A stretch of 64,000 nucleotides of DNA. Origin: Acidobacteriota bacterium (GTDB lineage Bacteria; Acidobacteriota; Blastocatellia; Pyrinomonadales; Pyrinomonadaceae). Positions 27,963-37,081 of this stretch are shown one piece after another. The position numbers were made by a program, and so were the translations under genes. Position 1 is the stretch's first letter. Each line of letters begins with the position of its first letter. The notes under the pieces are model-generated. The model had not been told where the DNA came from. It did not search any database and saw only the letters and a program-made list of their open reading frames with translations. The DNA lies in assembly GCA_018269075.1 (NCBI GenBank), contig JAFDVJ010000004.1, positions 186,001 through 250,000 on the forward strand, given 5' to 3'.

Positions 27963-30509
27963 TTAGTTGTTTGCCGCCGTGAAATCCAGATCGGCGAGCG
28001 TGTCGTTGACCTCGATGACGCGGGTCGGCTGCGCGAACTGGTAGCGCGAGCCGCTCACCGAAAGCGTGTAGATCGCGCCCGACGGGACGTCGTCGAAGCG
28101 GTAATAGCCGAAGCTGTTGGTCGTCGCGTAGCGGATCGTGCCGTCGGCGGCCGTCAGCGAGACGCGGACGCGGCTGAGCCCCTGCCCGGCGGCGTCGGCG
28201 ACGCGGCCGGACAGCGAAACGTTGGCGGCGGTCGGCACCGAAATGCTGATGATCCCGTTGCGGACGACGGACTGACCGTCCGGATTGGTGATCGTCAGAT
28301 TGCGCACGCTTTCCGGCGCGAAGGCCGGATTCGAGACGGACGCGCCGACCGTGTTCAGATTCAGCGTGATCGACGTCGGACTGTTGTAGGTGACGCTGTT
28401 GACGGTCACGTTCGAGCCGCTGACCGAGGCCGTAATGTGATTGAACGGCAGCGCCGGCGCGGCCAGATTCGCGCCCGGATCGAACCAGCCGGAGCCGCCG
28501 GTCGAGGTTCCGGTGATCGTCACGTTGACCGACGTCTGTCCGGTCGGCACTTCATACAGACCGGCGGTCGGCCCGTTGGCGATCGCGGCCGGCGGCGGCG
28601 CGTTCAGCTTGGCGACGCGGACGCCGTAGGAATTGGTCGCGTCGCAGTATTCCTGAATCGTCCAGATCGTCATATCGTCGAGCGGATCGACGCTCGTGAA
28701 CGAGTAATCGCCCCACCGGCGGCCCGACGCGCCGCCCGGATCGGCGGGCGGATTGTAGGCCGCCGAAGTGTTCGTGTAGCCGGCAACCGCGCCCGGAAAG
28801 CCCTGCATCGTGCCGGACGGGTCGGTCGCCAGCCGGCCGACCGTAAAGGCGTTGATGCTGAACGCCGTCCCGGCCGTGCTCGCGCCGAGCGCGGCGTGGC
28901 CCTGACCGGTGACGGTGATCGACGGGATCCAGTACTGGCGGGCCGCGGCAGTGGTCGCGGCGTTGTCGAAAACCGTGCCCGACTGGACGAGCGACGGCGT
29001 CGTGCTCAGATTCTGGAGCTCGTACCAGCGAATCGCGTTTCGGTTATTCGTGCCGGTGCTCGCGACGCCGGACGAGTTGACGCGGAAGTTGTGCGCCGTC
29101 CAGAGCCGGCCGTTGCGCATCACCGCCGCATATAAACGGTCGTCGAGCGAATCGAGTCCTCCGTTGGCGCCGCCCGTGTTGCCGAGATGCGTCACCCGAT
29201 TCGGCGAGGTCGTCGTCGGCACGGTCAGCGAGATGTTCGCGGTGATCGTCGGCGAGGCGGCCGTGTTGCCGGGGTTCGTCACGCGGCGGACCATCAGCGT
29301 GCTGAAGGTCAGCGCATCGACGCCGATGAAATAGCCGAGCGCCGACGGCCCGGTGTTGTTCGGGTCCGGATTATCGACGCCGCGCGGCGCGAACGGGCCG
29401 GCGCCGGTGCTCGTCGCGAGATTCGCGAACTTCCACGAAACAAGCGGGCCCGCGCCGAGGATCGAGGATTTCGGGACGACGAAACCGTCGGTGCCGTTAA
29501 ATGACCCAGCCCCTGTGAACATATTGCAGCCGATGTAGAGCGCGCTCGCATCGACGCCGAGCGACGGGTAGTCGCAGAAGTTCGACGGATCGTTCTGAAA
29601 CTGGAAGAACGTCCAGACGGTCGCCGGCGTGATCGCACTGCTCGACGCGGCGTCGGAGACGGCGAACAGGATGCGGTTGCCGGCCGTCGTCGTGCAGGTC
29701 GCGTTCGTGCAGGGCACGTCGATGATCGTCAGGATCCAGCGGCCCGTCAGCCGGTCGTAGCGGATGTTCGGATCGGAGGTGAAATTAAGCACGACCGACC
29801 CGCCGACCGGCGTCATCACCGACGCGAAAAAGACGTCGGCGTCGGCATTGATCACGCCGTCGGCAACCCCCGCCTTGGTAAAGCTGCGGACGCGGCCGTT
29901 GACGAAGGCGATGAACTGCGACGGGCCGACCGCGCCCATCGTGTCGGGCGGAAACGCGCCGGTATCGGCGAGACTGGCGGCGTTGAAATCGAGCGCGACG
30001 GTCTGCGGGGCGGCCGGCGCGAGATTGGGCTGGATCGATCTGGTTTTTTTGTCGAGCGGAAGCGCCGGAAACTGGGCGATCGCCGGCGCATTGGGGTTCT
30101 GCGGCAGCCGCGAGCGGTCCGGGCCTTCGAATTCGGGCGCGATGCCTTTTTCCCAGAGCAGCTGCCGCGTCGTTTTCCGATCGGCCAGCCGCGACTGCTC
30201 GTTCATCAGCTCCAGCGTCGTCTTCTGGATGCCGTCCGCGCCGACGATTTTTTCGGCGATCTGTTCGCCTTTCGCGTTGAAAAGAATTTTCCGCGGAGTG
30301 TTTTTCTGCGCGGCGAGCTTCCGCTCGCGCTCCCGTTCGCGTTCGGACCGCGATAGCTTTTCGTTTCGGGGGTTATTTTTTCGGACGCCCGAAACCCGCG
30401 CCTGCGCCAGTGCCGGTATCGTCGCCGCCGAAAACAAAACCGCGATCATTCCGAAGGATATGATTCGCCGCATAATCGTGTCGTTGGTTATCGTAATTTT
30501 TGAATTCAT
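27963..30509 (-). CDS. Large secreted protein with C-terminal carboxypeptidase-regulatory-like domain
   Basis: 848 residues. The signal peptide ends near AQA. The long central region is beta-rich; it includes a large Thr/Ser/Gly-rich domain with blocks such as AVGPSQFIAFVNGRV, VLNFTSDPNIRYDRLTGRW and DYPSLGVDASALYIG, a pattern seen in secreted acidobacterial proteins but without a firm name. A second beta-sandwich precedes the C-terminal ~85-residue domain, which follows PTAANVSLSGR and ends DLDFTAANN. The start at 30509 has a modest ribosome-binding site (ggaagaaga), whereas the ATG at 30473 has none. A heptad array lies just beyond the stop codon. Confidence 0.75.
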   Translation of the reverse strand: MNSKITITNDTIMRRIISFGMIAVLFSAATIPALAQARVSGVRKNNPRNEKLSRSERERERERKLAAQKNTPRKILFNAKGEQIAEKIVGADGIQKTTLELMNEQSRLADRKTTRQLLWEKGIAPEFEGPDRSRLPQNPNAPAIAQFPALPLDKKTRSIQPNLAPAAPQTVALDFNAASLADTGAFPPDTMGAVGPSQFIAFVNGRVRSFTKAGVADGVINADADVFFASVMTPVGGSVVLNFTSDPNIRYDRLTGRWILTIIDVPCTNATCTTTAGNRILFAVSDAASSSAITPATVWTFFQFQNDPSNFCDYPSLGVDASALYIGCNMFTGAGSFNGTDGFVVPKSSILGAGPLVSWKFANLATSTGAGPFAPRGVDNPDPNNTGPSALGYFIGVDALTFSTLMVRRVTNPGNTAASPTITANISLTVPTTTSPNRVTHLGNTGGANGGLDSLDDRLYAAVMRNGRLWTAHNFRVNSSGVASTGTNNRNAIRWYELQNLSTTPSLVQSGTVFDNAATTAAARQYWIPSITVTGQGHAALGASTAGTAFSINAFTVGRLATDPSGTMQGFPGAVAGYTNTSAAYNPPADPGGASGRRWGDYSFTSVDPLDDMTIWTIQEYCDATNSYGVRVAKLNAPPPAAIANGPTAGLYEVPTGQTSVNVTITGTSTGGSGWFDPGANLAAPALPFNHITASVSGSNVTVNSVTYNSPTSITLNLNTVGASVSNPAFAPESVRNLTITNPDGQSVVRNGIISISVPTAANVSLSGRVADAAGQGLSRVRVSLTAADGTIRYATTNSFGYYRFDDVPSGAIYTLSVSGSRYQFAQPTRVIEVNDTLADLDFTAANN
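28237..28600 (-). other. Beta-sandwich linker region of the 848-residue secreted protein
   Basis: This stretch of the protein has two Ig-like beta patterns (TGQTSVNVTITGTSTGG and SGSNVTVNSVTYNSPTS) before the shared C-terminal module. The repeats suggest a stalk that projects the N-terminal part from the surface. The boundary is approximate, and this is a domain description, not a separate gene. Confidence 0.4.
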
Positions 30510-30740
30510 TTTTTATCTTCTTCCCTTAATCCTTTCTTGCTCAAAGCTTTATGAGGGATTACCCGCATTTTAAAGCTCGAACGGCCGCAAAAATCGCAGC
30601 AGCAGGACCCTTCTCTTATTTTTAGTTGGATTAACTAACCGTTCCGGCAATATTAGTTTAATGAAAAACGAGAGTCAATAGTATTTGGGTTCCGAAACGT
30701 AAATTTTTGTAAATTCCCCGGTCTTTCAGCCCCCGTCCTG

Positions 30741-30766
30741 AAAAAAAAGCCCCGTTTCGACGGGGC
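30741..30766 (-). terminator. Rho-independent terminator after the 148-residue secreted protein
   Basis: On the plus strand eight A precede gccccgt, a ttcg loop and acggggc. On the minus strand this is a 7-bp stem followed by eight T, 37 bp downstream of the stop codon at 30804. The remaining spacer 30510-30740 shows nothing else. Confidence 0.88.
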
Positions 30767-30803
30767 CTGAAAGATTATCGAAATCAAAAAGGGAGCTGCA
30801 GAA

Positions 30804-31247
30804 TCATTTCATACGACAGATGACGATCGCGTAAAAACCGTCTTTCTTGCTCATCTTGTAGCCCTGCACCGCCATCTTGTACGAGCCGGTCGTTTCCGCG
30901 GTGAACTGGACGACGGCCGCGTTGGTCTCGTCGTTGTCCTTGCCGACGACCTCGTCGTCCTCGTTGGCGACGACGAGATCGATGTCCTGGATCCGGTCCT
31001 GATCGCCGATCGCGACGATCACGTATTTCTTGCCGGCTTCGAGCTGGTACGACTGCGTGCTGATCTGTTCCTGCTTGACGTTGTCGATCTGCAGGAAAAG
31101 GATCTGCGCCTTCTGCGCTTCGAGCTTCTGGACGAGCGCCGAGGCCCGTTTCAACACGTTCTGGGCCGTCACCTGCGCGCTTGATTCGACGGCGCCCAGA
31201 CCGAAAATGCCGGCCGCCAGAATAATTGTAAAAATCGTTTTCTTCAT
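30804..31247 (-). CDS. Small secreted protein with pre-peptidase-C-terminal-like domain
   Basis: 147 residues from the ATG at 31247, which has gaggag about 10 bases upstream and starts the signal peptide MKKTIFTIILAAGIFGLG; a start at 31271 is less likely. After the signal comes an alpha-helical stretch with LKRASALVQKLEAQKAQIL, then a beta domain (TQSYQLEAGKKYVIVAIGDQD, QFTAETTGSYKMAVQGY) that resembles the PPC fold. No catalytic residues are visible. An exact tandem 10-bp repeat (attcgccgga, 31291-31310) lies upstream, with a possible TATAAC -10 box on the minus strand next to it (31285-31290). Confidence 0.7.
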   Translation of the reverse strand: MKKTIFTIILAAGIFGLGAVESSAQVTAQNVLKRASALVQKLEAQKAQILFLQIDNVKQEQISTQSYQLEAGKKYVIVAIGDQDRIQDIDLVVANEDDEVVGKDNDETNAAVVQFTAETTGSYKMAVQGYKMSKKDGFYAIVICRMK

Positions 31248-31334
31248 CGATAAATTTCTCCTCATCTTCAAATTGACCCTTCCTGTTATAATTCGCCGGA
31301 ATTCGCCGGAAAAAGGGGCATAATTTTTTTTAAC

Positions 31335-32876
31335 TTATTGAAAAGCCGTGAAATCGACGTCGGTCAGCGCGTCGTCGACGGTCACCACGCGGGTCGGTTC
31401 GGCGAACGCGTATTTGCGGTGCGCGGCCGAGAGGATCAGCGTTTCGCCCGCCGCGATGTCGGAAAAGCGGTAAAAGCCGAAGGAATTCGTGACCGCCGTC
31501 TGCGTTACGCCGGCCGCGTTCGTCGCCCGCACCCGGACGCCGGCAATGCCCGCGCCCTTCGCCGTCCGGACGCTTCCGCCGAGCGTCAGACCGGCGGCAG
31601 TCGGAACCGCCGACTGGAGCCGGACCAGCAGACCGCCGGAATTCGACGTGCCCGCCACGAGCGCCCGGCCGGCCGCGTCGAGCCCGAGCGCGCGCCCGTC
31701 TTCGTTGCCGCCGGCGTCGATGATCGAACGGCCGCCGGCGCCCCAGACCGAGGTTTGCACGGCGGCGAACGAATTGTCGAGACTGCCGTCCGGATTGTAG
31801 CGGACGATCGTCAAATCATTATCGAGCCCGTTGAAACCGGTTCCCGCGACGACGATTTTCCCGTCAACCTGGACGGCGACGTCCTTTGCCTGATTGATAC
31901 TGACGCCGTTCGCCGTCGTCAGGCGGCCGTCGCCGTCGAAGGTCGTGTCCGGCGTGCCGTTCGCGTTGAGCCGGGCGACGGCGAAATTAAAGGTCGAGGA
32001 GCCGAAAATGCTGAAGCCGGCGACGACGATTTTCCCGTCGCTCTGAAAATCGAAAGACGAAGCCTGATCCGACGATGAGCCGAAATCGACCGCCGCGACG
32101 CCGGCCGTCCCGAACGCCGGATCGAGCGCGCCGTTCGCGTTATACCGGGCGACGACGAAATCCTCGCGGGCGGCTCCGCGGCTCGAAGTGCCGGCGACGA
32201 CGATTTTGCCGTCCGGCTGAAGACGCACTCGTTTGGCCGTGTCCGAGCTCGAACCGGCGACCGCGGTCGTCACCTTGCCGTCCGCGTCGAAACTCGTATC
32301 GAGACTGCCGTCCGGGTTATACCGCACAATTCCGAAGACGCTCTGGCCGACGACCGCGACGCCGGCCGCGACGATCTTGCCGTCGGGCTGGATCGCGACC
32401 GTCTGGGCGTTGTTGAACCCCGTCCCGACGACCGTCGTCACCTTGCCGTCCGTGTCGAAGCTCGTATCGAGCGTGCCGTTCGGATTATAGCGGACGACGG
32501 CGATTCCCGCGTTGTTCGAAAAATCGCCGGCCGCGACGATCTTGCCGTCGGGCTGAACCGCGACGGCGTAAACGTGATCGCCGCTCGTGCCGAGCGAGGT
32601 GACGACCAGCCCGCCCGTCCCGAACGTCGGGTCGAGAGTCCCGTTGAAATTGAACCGCATCAGCGCGAAGTCGTAATCCGGAAAATTGTTGGTGTAGCCG
32701 GCGACGATGATTTTGCCGTCGGGCTGGACCGCCATCGCGTTGACGAAGGTTCCGGTTCCGAAACCGAACAGTGACTTGCCCGTCCCGTTAAAAAGCGGGT
32801 CGAGTTCGCCCGGGGCCGCGCCCGCCGCGCCCGCCAGACCGCACACGAGAATAATTGTCGCAATAATTTTTTCCAT
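31335..32876 (-). CDS. Secreted delta-60-repeat (propeller) protein with C-terminal surface module
   Basis: 513 residues. The signal peptide is MEKIIATIILVCGLAGAAGA. It is followed by at least seven delta-60-type repeats, each of the form A-V-Q-P-D-G-K-I-V-A-G and F-x-x-D-G-x-L-D-x-x-F, that should form a beta-propeller (residues 25-400). The end has PTAAGLTLGGS, then the ~85-residue carboxypeptidase-regulatory-like domain ending DVDFTAFQ. It is presumably a surface protein; ligand unknown. Its gene points away from the ECF sigma-factor gene, with 112 bp between the two starts, so the two may share a regulatory region. Confidence 0.85.
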   Translation of the reverse strand: MEKIIATIILVCGLAGAAGAAPGELDPLFNGTGKSLFGFGTGTFVNAMAVQPDGKIIVAGYTNNFPDYDFALMRFNFNGTLDPTFGTGGLVVTSLGTSGDHVYAVAVQPDGKIVAAGDFSNNAGIAVVRYNPNGTLDTSFDTDGKVTTVVGTGFNNAQTVAIQPDGKIVAAGVAVVGQSVFGIVRYNPDGSLDTSFDADGKVTTAVAGSSSDTAKRVRLQPDGKIVVAGTSSRGAAREDFVVARYNANGALDPAFGTAGVAAVDFGSSSDQASSFDFQSDGKIVVAGFSIFGSSTFNFAVARLNANGTPDTTFDGDGRLTTANGVSINQAKDVAVQVDGKIVVAGTGFNGLDNDLTIVRYNPDGSLDNSFAAVQTSVWGAGGRSIIDAGGNEDGRALGLDAAGRALVAGTSNSGGLLVRLQSAVPTAAGLTLGGSVRTAKGAGIAGVRVRATNAAGVTQTAVTNSFGFYRFSDIAAGETLILSAAHRKYAFAEPTRVVTVDDALTDVDFTAFQ

Positions 32877-32988
32877 AATCCTTCAAATTCCAATATCGGG
32901 AAGGCCGAAAAACTCTCCCGAATTCAAAACGCCGGATTTGTAACCAAAAAGGGGCATTCTGTGCTAAAATTTTTTCGCCCCGGGACGA

Positions 32989-33549
32989 ATGACGGAAAAA
33001 AAAGATCTGACAAAACTGCTGAAAGACGCGCAGAGCGGCGACGAATCCGCTCTGAACGCGCTGTTTCCGCTCGTTTACGACGAGCTCCGGCGACTCGCGG
33101 CGCTCCGGATGAAGGACGAGCGGGTCGATCACACATTACAGCCGACGGCGCTCGTCCACGAGGTTTATATGCGGCTCATCGACCAGCACTCGGTCGACTG
33201 GTCGAACCGGGTCCATTTTTTCGGGCTCGCCTCGGAGATGATGCGGCGGATTCTGGTGACGCACGCGGTCGCCAAAAAAACCAGCAAGCGCGGCGGCGGG
33301 TTAGTCCATCTCGAGCTCAACGAAGCGATCAGCTTCGCGGGCGAAAACGAGATCGATTTCGTCGCGCTCGACGAGGCGCTCGGCGAGCTCGAAAAATTCG
33401 CGCCGCGCCAGGCCAAAGTCGTCGAGATGCGTTTTTTCGGCGGTCTCACGAACGAGGAGGTCGCCGCCGCGCTCGCCTTCGACGAACGAACCATCAAACG
33501 CGACTGGCGCGCCGCCAAAGCCTGGCTCTACGACCGTTTAAAAAGCTGA
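32989..33549 (+). CDS. ECF RNA polymerase sigma factor
   Basis: 186 residues. Sigma region 2 includes VYDELRRLAALRM and the highly conserved LQPTALVHEVYMRL; region 4 is LTNEEVAAALAFDERTIKRDWRAAKAWL with a helix-turn-helix. This is the ECF subfamily found mainly in Acidobacteria, Planctomycetes and Verrucomicrobia that is usually coupled with a Ser/Thr protein kinase, as here (the kinase starts 43 bp downstream, across a heptad array). It probably drives genes for surface proteins, but the regulon is unknown. A possible TAAAAT -10 box lies at 32965-32970. Confidence 0.94.
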   Translation: MTEKKDLTKLLKDAQSGDESALNALFPLVYDELRRLAALRMKDERVDHTLQPTALVHEVYMRLIDQHSVDWSNRVHFFGLASEMMRRILVTHAVAKKTSKRGGGLVHLELNEAISFAGENEIDFVALDEALGELEKFAPRQAKVVEMRFFGGLTNEEVAAALAFDERTIKRDWRAAKAWLYDRLKS

Positions 33550-33556
33550 ATTCTTT

Positions 33557-33589
33557 AATCCGAAATCCGAAATCCGAAATCCGAAATCG
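33557..33589. repeat. Single-arm heptad array, family B copy 2 (AAATCCG)
   Basis: Four and a half tandem aaatccg units between the ECF and kinase genes, ending 4 bases before the kinase ATG. No Shine-Dalgarno is left for the kinase start. Confidence 0.95.
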
Positions 33590-33592
33590 ATT

Positions 33593-36010
33593 ATGCTTCC
33601 GGAACTCTGGCAGAAGATCAACGACATTTTCAACGACGCCGCCGACCTGCCGGCCGGTGAACGGGCCGGTTTTCTCGACGCGGCCTGCGAGACGCCGGAA
33701 ATCCGCCGCGCGGTCGAAAAGCTGCTCGCCGCCGAGGACGCCGCCGCGGGCGAATTTCTCGAAACGCCGGCGCTCGAATTCGCCGCCCCGCCGATGCCCG
33801 ACCGGATCGGGAAATACGAGGTCGTCCGCGAGCTCGGCCGCGGCGGAATGGGCACGGTCTATCTCGCCGAACGCCGCGAGCTCGGGCAGAAGGTCGCGCT
33901 CAAGATCATCAAAAAAGGGCTCGATTCCGACGATCTCCTGCGGCGCTTCGAATCCGAACGGAAAATTCTCGCGCAGCTCGAACATCCGAACATCGCGCGG
34001 CTCGTCGACGGCGGCGCGACCGCCGACGGGCTTCCTTTTTACGTGATGGAATATATCGAGGGCGTCGCGATCGACGAATACTGCCGCGAAAAACCGCTCG
34101 AAGAAAGGCTCCAGCTCTTCCGGCAGGTCTGCAAAGCGGTCGCCTTCGCCCACGCGCGGCTCGTCGTCCACCGCGACCTCAAGCCGTCGAACATCCTCGT
34201 CGACGCCGAAGGCACGGTCAAGCTGCTCGATTTCGGGATCGCCAAGCTGCTCACCGCCGGAGCGCCCGGCGGCAAGGGCACCGCGACCGCGCTCGGGATG
34301 ATGACGCCGAACTACGCCTCGCCCGAGCAGATCCGGGGCGAGCCGGTGACGACCGCGACCGACATCTACTCGCTCGGCATCGTCCTCTACGAATTGCTGA
34401 CCGGCACGCGCCCCTACGACCTCGAAGGCCGGACGCTCGACAAAGTTTTCGAGATCATCAACGAAACCGAACCTGTCAAACCGAGCGAAAATCCGAAATC
34501 CGAAATCCGAAATCCGAAATTAAAAGGCGATCTCGACAACATCGTCCTCCGCGCGCTCAAAAAGGAGCCGGCGCGGCGGTATCAGTCGGTCGCCGAGTTT
34601 TCCGAGGACATCCGGCGGTATCAGACCGGGCTGCCCGTCACGGCGCGGCCGGACACGTTTCGCTACCGGGCCGCGAAATTCGTGCGGCGCAACCGGATCG
34701 CGGTCGCGGCGGCGGCGGTCGTCTTTCTGTCGCTGATCGCCGGGATCTCGGTCGCGAGTTGGCAGGCCGTCGTCGCGCGGCGCGAGCGAGCGCTCGCCGA
34801 GCGGCGTTTCGCCGACGTCCGCAACCTCGCCAACAAGGTCGTTTTCCGCTATCACGACGAGATCGCCAGATTTCCCGGCGCGACCGCGCTCCGCGAAGAG
34901 CTCGTCGGCGACGCCGTCCAGTATCTCGACAGCCTGAATTCCGACGAGATCGACGACAAACAGCTCAAGCTCGAGCTCGCCCGCGCCTATGTCAAAATCG
35001 GCGACGTTCAGGGCCGGCCCTACACGGCCAATCTCGGAAAATCCGACGACGCCCTGCGGAGCTACCACAAATCGATCGAGATTCTCGAAAAAGCCTCAGC
35101 CAAAGCGCCGCGCGATTACGAGATCCGGCAGGAGCTCGTCCATTCGCTGGCCCGGCTCGTCCCGCTCGAAGCGCGGCTCAGCATCTCCCCGAAAAACGAC
35201 ATCGAACGGGCGCTCGGCCTGCAGCTCGAAATAAATCAAAGCGATCTTTCGAACCCGGCCCGCAACGCCGCCGAGCTGGCCGACGTCTACGTTCTGCAGG
35301 CGGATCACTCGGAAGTCGGGTGGGCCGATAAGATCGAGATCTTTCGGAAAGCGCTCGCGCTGCTCGAAGGCATCGCCGAAAAAACCTCCGAGATTCAGCA
35401 CAACATCACGCGCGTCAACCAGCGGCTCGGCACCAATTACGTCTGGTTCGGCGACGAATACGCCAAAAACGGCGACCCCGAAAAGGCCCGGGAATGCTAC
35501 CGCGCGGCGCTGCCCTTTCACGAGAAGATGTTCGAATCGACGGAGGCCGAAATCGCGATGAACGGGCTCAGCCAGAACCTGCGGCGGCTCGAAGCGGGCG
35601 CTTACGTCAATCTCGGCGAGACCTACCTCAAACTCGACCGCCGCGACAAGGTGCTCGAAATGCTGCGGAAGAATCTGGAGATCTGCGACGAGCTGGCCCG
35701 CGCCGACGAGAAAAACACCGAGGCCCTGTTCGACGTTTCGAACGCCTACCAGAGCTTCGCCGAGGCCTACGAAAAGTTCGGCGAGCTGCCGAAGGCGCTC
35801 GATGCCGCCCGAAACTCGCTCGGCCGGCTCGAAAAAGCCGCCGCCGTCGATCCGCGCAACTCCGAAGCCGCGCGCGGGATCGTCGGCACGCTCGGCCGGA
35901 TCGCCGGGCTGCTCGAAAAAATGAACCGGCCGGCGGAAGCCCGGGCCGTCCGCGGCCGGACGGCGGAATTATGTCGCGACCCGAATTACGCCGCCGTCTG
36001 CCGCCCTTAA
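33593..36010 (+). CDS. Ser/Thr protein kinase with C-terminal TPR-like sensor region
   Basis: 805 residues. Kinase domain about 73-340: glycine loop LGRGGMGTVYLA (81-92), Lys104, catalytic HRDLKPSN (193-200), DFG (213-215) and the activation segment NYASPEQIRGEPVT. A transmembrane helix sits at about 367-389, so the kinase is cytoplasmic. The C-terminal half has ~400 residues of TPR-like helices, presumably periplasmic. A heptad array encodes residues 299-310 (plus-strand 34489-34520) in a loop between kinase helices. The partner is the ECF sigma factor just upstream, which it may phosphorylate, as in other ECF/kinase pairs. Confidence 0.93.
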   Translation: MLPELWQKINDIFNDAADLPAGERAGFLDAACETPEIRRAVEKLLAAEDAAAGEFLETPALEFAAPPMPDRIGKYEVVRELGRGGMGTVYLAERRELGQKVALKIIKKGLDSDDLLRRFESERKILAQLEHPNIARLVDGGATADGLPFYVMEYIEGVAIDEYCREKPLEERLQLFRQVCKAVAFAHARLVVHRDLKPSNILVDAEGTVKLLDFGIAKLLTAGAPGGKGTATALGMMTPNYASPEQIRGEPVTTATDIYSLGIVLYELLTGTRPYDLEGRTLDKVFEIINETEPVKPSENPKSEIRNPKLKGDLDNIVLRALKKEPARRYQSVAEFSEDIRRYQTGLPVTARPDTFRYRAAKFVRRNRIAVAAAAVVFLSLIAGISVASWQAVVARRERALAERRFADVRNLANKVVFRYHDEIARFPGATALREELVGDAVQYLDSLNSDEIDDKQLKLELARAYVKIGDVQGRPYTANLGKSDDALRSYHKSIEILEKASAKAPRDYEIRQELVHSLARLVPLEARLSISPKNDIERALGLQLEINQSDLSNPARNAAELADVYVLQADHSEVGWADKIEIFRKALALLEGIAEKTSEIQHNITRVNQRLGTNYVWFGDEYAKNGDPEKARECYRAALPFHEKMFESTEAEIAMNGLSQNLRRLEAGAYVNLGETYLKLDRRDKVLEMLRKNLEICDELARADEKNTEALFDVSNAYQSFAEAYEKFGELPKALDAARNSLGRLEKAAAVDPRNSEAARGIVGTLGRIAGLLEKMNRPAEARAVRGRTAELCRDPNYAAVCRP
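34489..34520. repeat. Family B heptad array inside the kinase coding sequence (copy 3)
   Basis: Four and a half aaatccg units within the kinase gene, in frame. They translate as part of NPKSEIRNPK, inserted between the kinase C-lobe helix and the family-conserved GDLDNIVLRALKKEP. Both strands of this heptad have no stop codon in any frame. Confidence 0.97.
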
Positions 36011-36179
36011 GACGAGGTCTGTTTGAGGCCGGCCGATTTGTGGATTTACCACAAAATCCGAAATTTGTGGCCCGCGCGCCACAGTCCGGCGACCCTCGCT
36101 TCGAGAAAAGCCCCGCCAAAACCGGCTTTTTTGCAACCCGTCGGCCGCGGCACGGGCGTTGCTGAAAAATCCGCCAACG
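36011..36179. other. 169-bp spacer with a small hairpin
   Basis: tttgtgg (36037-36043) and ccacaaa (36049-36055) form a 7-bp stem with a 5-base loop, without a T-run. No gene and no iterated-word array are visible. It precedes lpxC and may contain its promoter. Confidence 0.4.
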
Positions 36180-37022
36180 ATGCGCCAGACGACTATCAAA
36201 CAACCGATCACGATCAACGGCACCGGGCTCCATACGGGCGTCGCCGTCAATCTCTCGATCAAACCCGCACCGGAAAACACGGGCTACATCTTCGTCCGCA
36301 CCGATCTCGACGATTTCGAGATCCCGGCCTCGGTCGAATATATCTCGCACTGCTCGTACGCGACGACGCTGCTCCGAAAGGGCGTCCTGCTGTCGACCTG
36401 CGAGCATCTGCTCTCGGCGCTCCGCGGGAGCGGCGTCGACAACTGCTTTATCGAGCTCGACAACATCGAGATCCCGATCCTCGACGGCTCGAGCGAGGAT
36501 TTCATCGAGCATCTCGCCGCCGCCGGCATCGTCGAACAGGACGCGCCGCGCCATCATCTGAAGATTCTCGAACGCGTCGAATACCGGCAGGGCGACCGCC
36601 GGATGGCGATCGAGCCGTCCGACCGTTTCGAGATCGAATGCACGATCGATTTCCCGCACCCGTTCATCAACCGCCAGACCTATCATTTCACGCTCGACAA
36701 CGGCTCGTTCGGCCGCGAGATCGCATCGGCGCGCACCTTCGGCTTCACGCAGGAGATCGAGATGCTCCGCCGGGCCAATCTCGCGCTCGGCGGCTCGCTC
36801 GACAACGCGATCGTCCTGACGCCCGACGGGATGCTCAACGACCAGCCGCTCCGTTTCCCGGACGAATTCGTCCGTCACAAGATCCTCGACATCATCGGCG
36901 ATCTCGCGCTGCTCGGGATGCCGGTCCTCGGCCGGATCACCGCCGAAAAGAGCGGTCACGCCGTCCACGCTTCATTGATGAGCAAGCTCCTCCAGACCGA
37001 ATCCGCGTGGAAAATCGTTTGA
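36180..37022 (+). CDS. lpxC: UDP-3-O-acyl-N-acetylglucosamine deacetylase LpxC
   Basis: 280 residues from the ATG at 36180; an in-frame ATG at 36159 would add seven residues. The two-domain LpxC fold is shown by the N-terminal TINGTGLHTG, CEHLLSAL (Glu75 as base, His76 a zinc ligand), RHKILDIIGD (His233 and Asp237 zinc ligands) and KSGHAVHASL (His260). It performs the committed step of lipid A synthesis in the cytoplasm. The length is normal. It is transcribed alone; the stop codon overlaps the first bases of a heptad array. Together with lptD it shows that this bacterium makes lipopolysaccharide. Confidence 0.97.
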   Translation: MRQTTIKQPITINGTGLHTGVAVNLSIKPAPENTGYIFVRTDLDDFEIPASVEYISHCSYATTLLRKGVLLSTCEHLLSALRGSGVDNCFIELDNIEIPILDGSSEDFIEHLAAAGIVEQDAPRHHLKILERVEYRQGDRRMAIEPSDRFEIECTIDFPHPFINRQTYHFTLDNGSFGREIASARTFGFTQEIEMLRRANLALGGSLDNAIVLTPDGMLNDQPLRFPDEFVRHKILDIIGDLALLGMPVLGRITAEKSGHAVHASLMSKLLQTESAWKIV

Positions 37023-37052
37023 TTTCGGATTTCGGATTTCGGATTTCGGATT
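37022..37052. repeat. Single-arm heptad array, family B copy 4
   Basis: Tandem atttcgg units starting on the last base of the lpxC stop codon. Single arm, no inverted partner nearby. Confidence 0.95.
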
Positions 37053-37081
37053 TGCATCGGTTCGGAGGGGCTTTTCATCCT

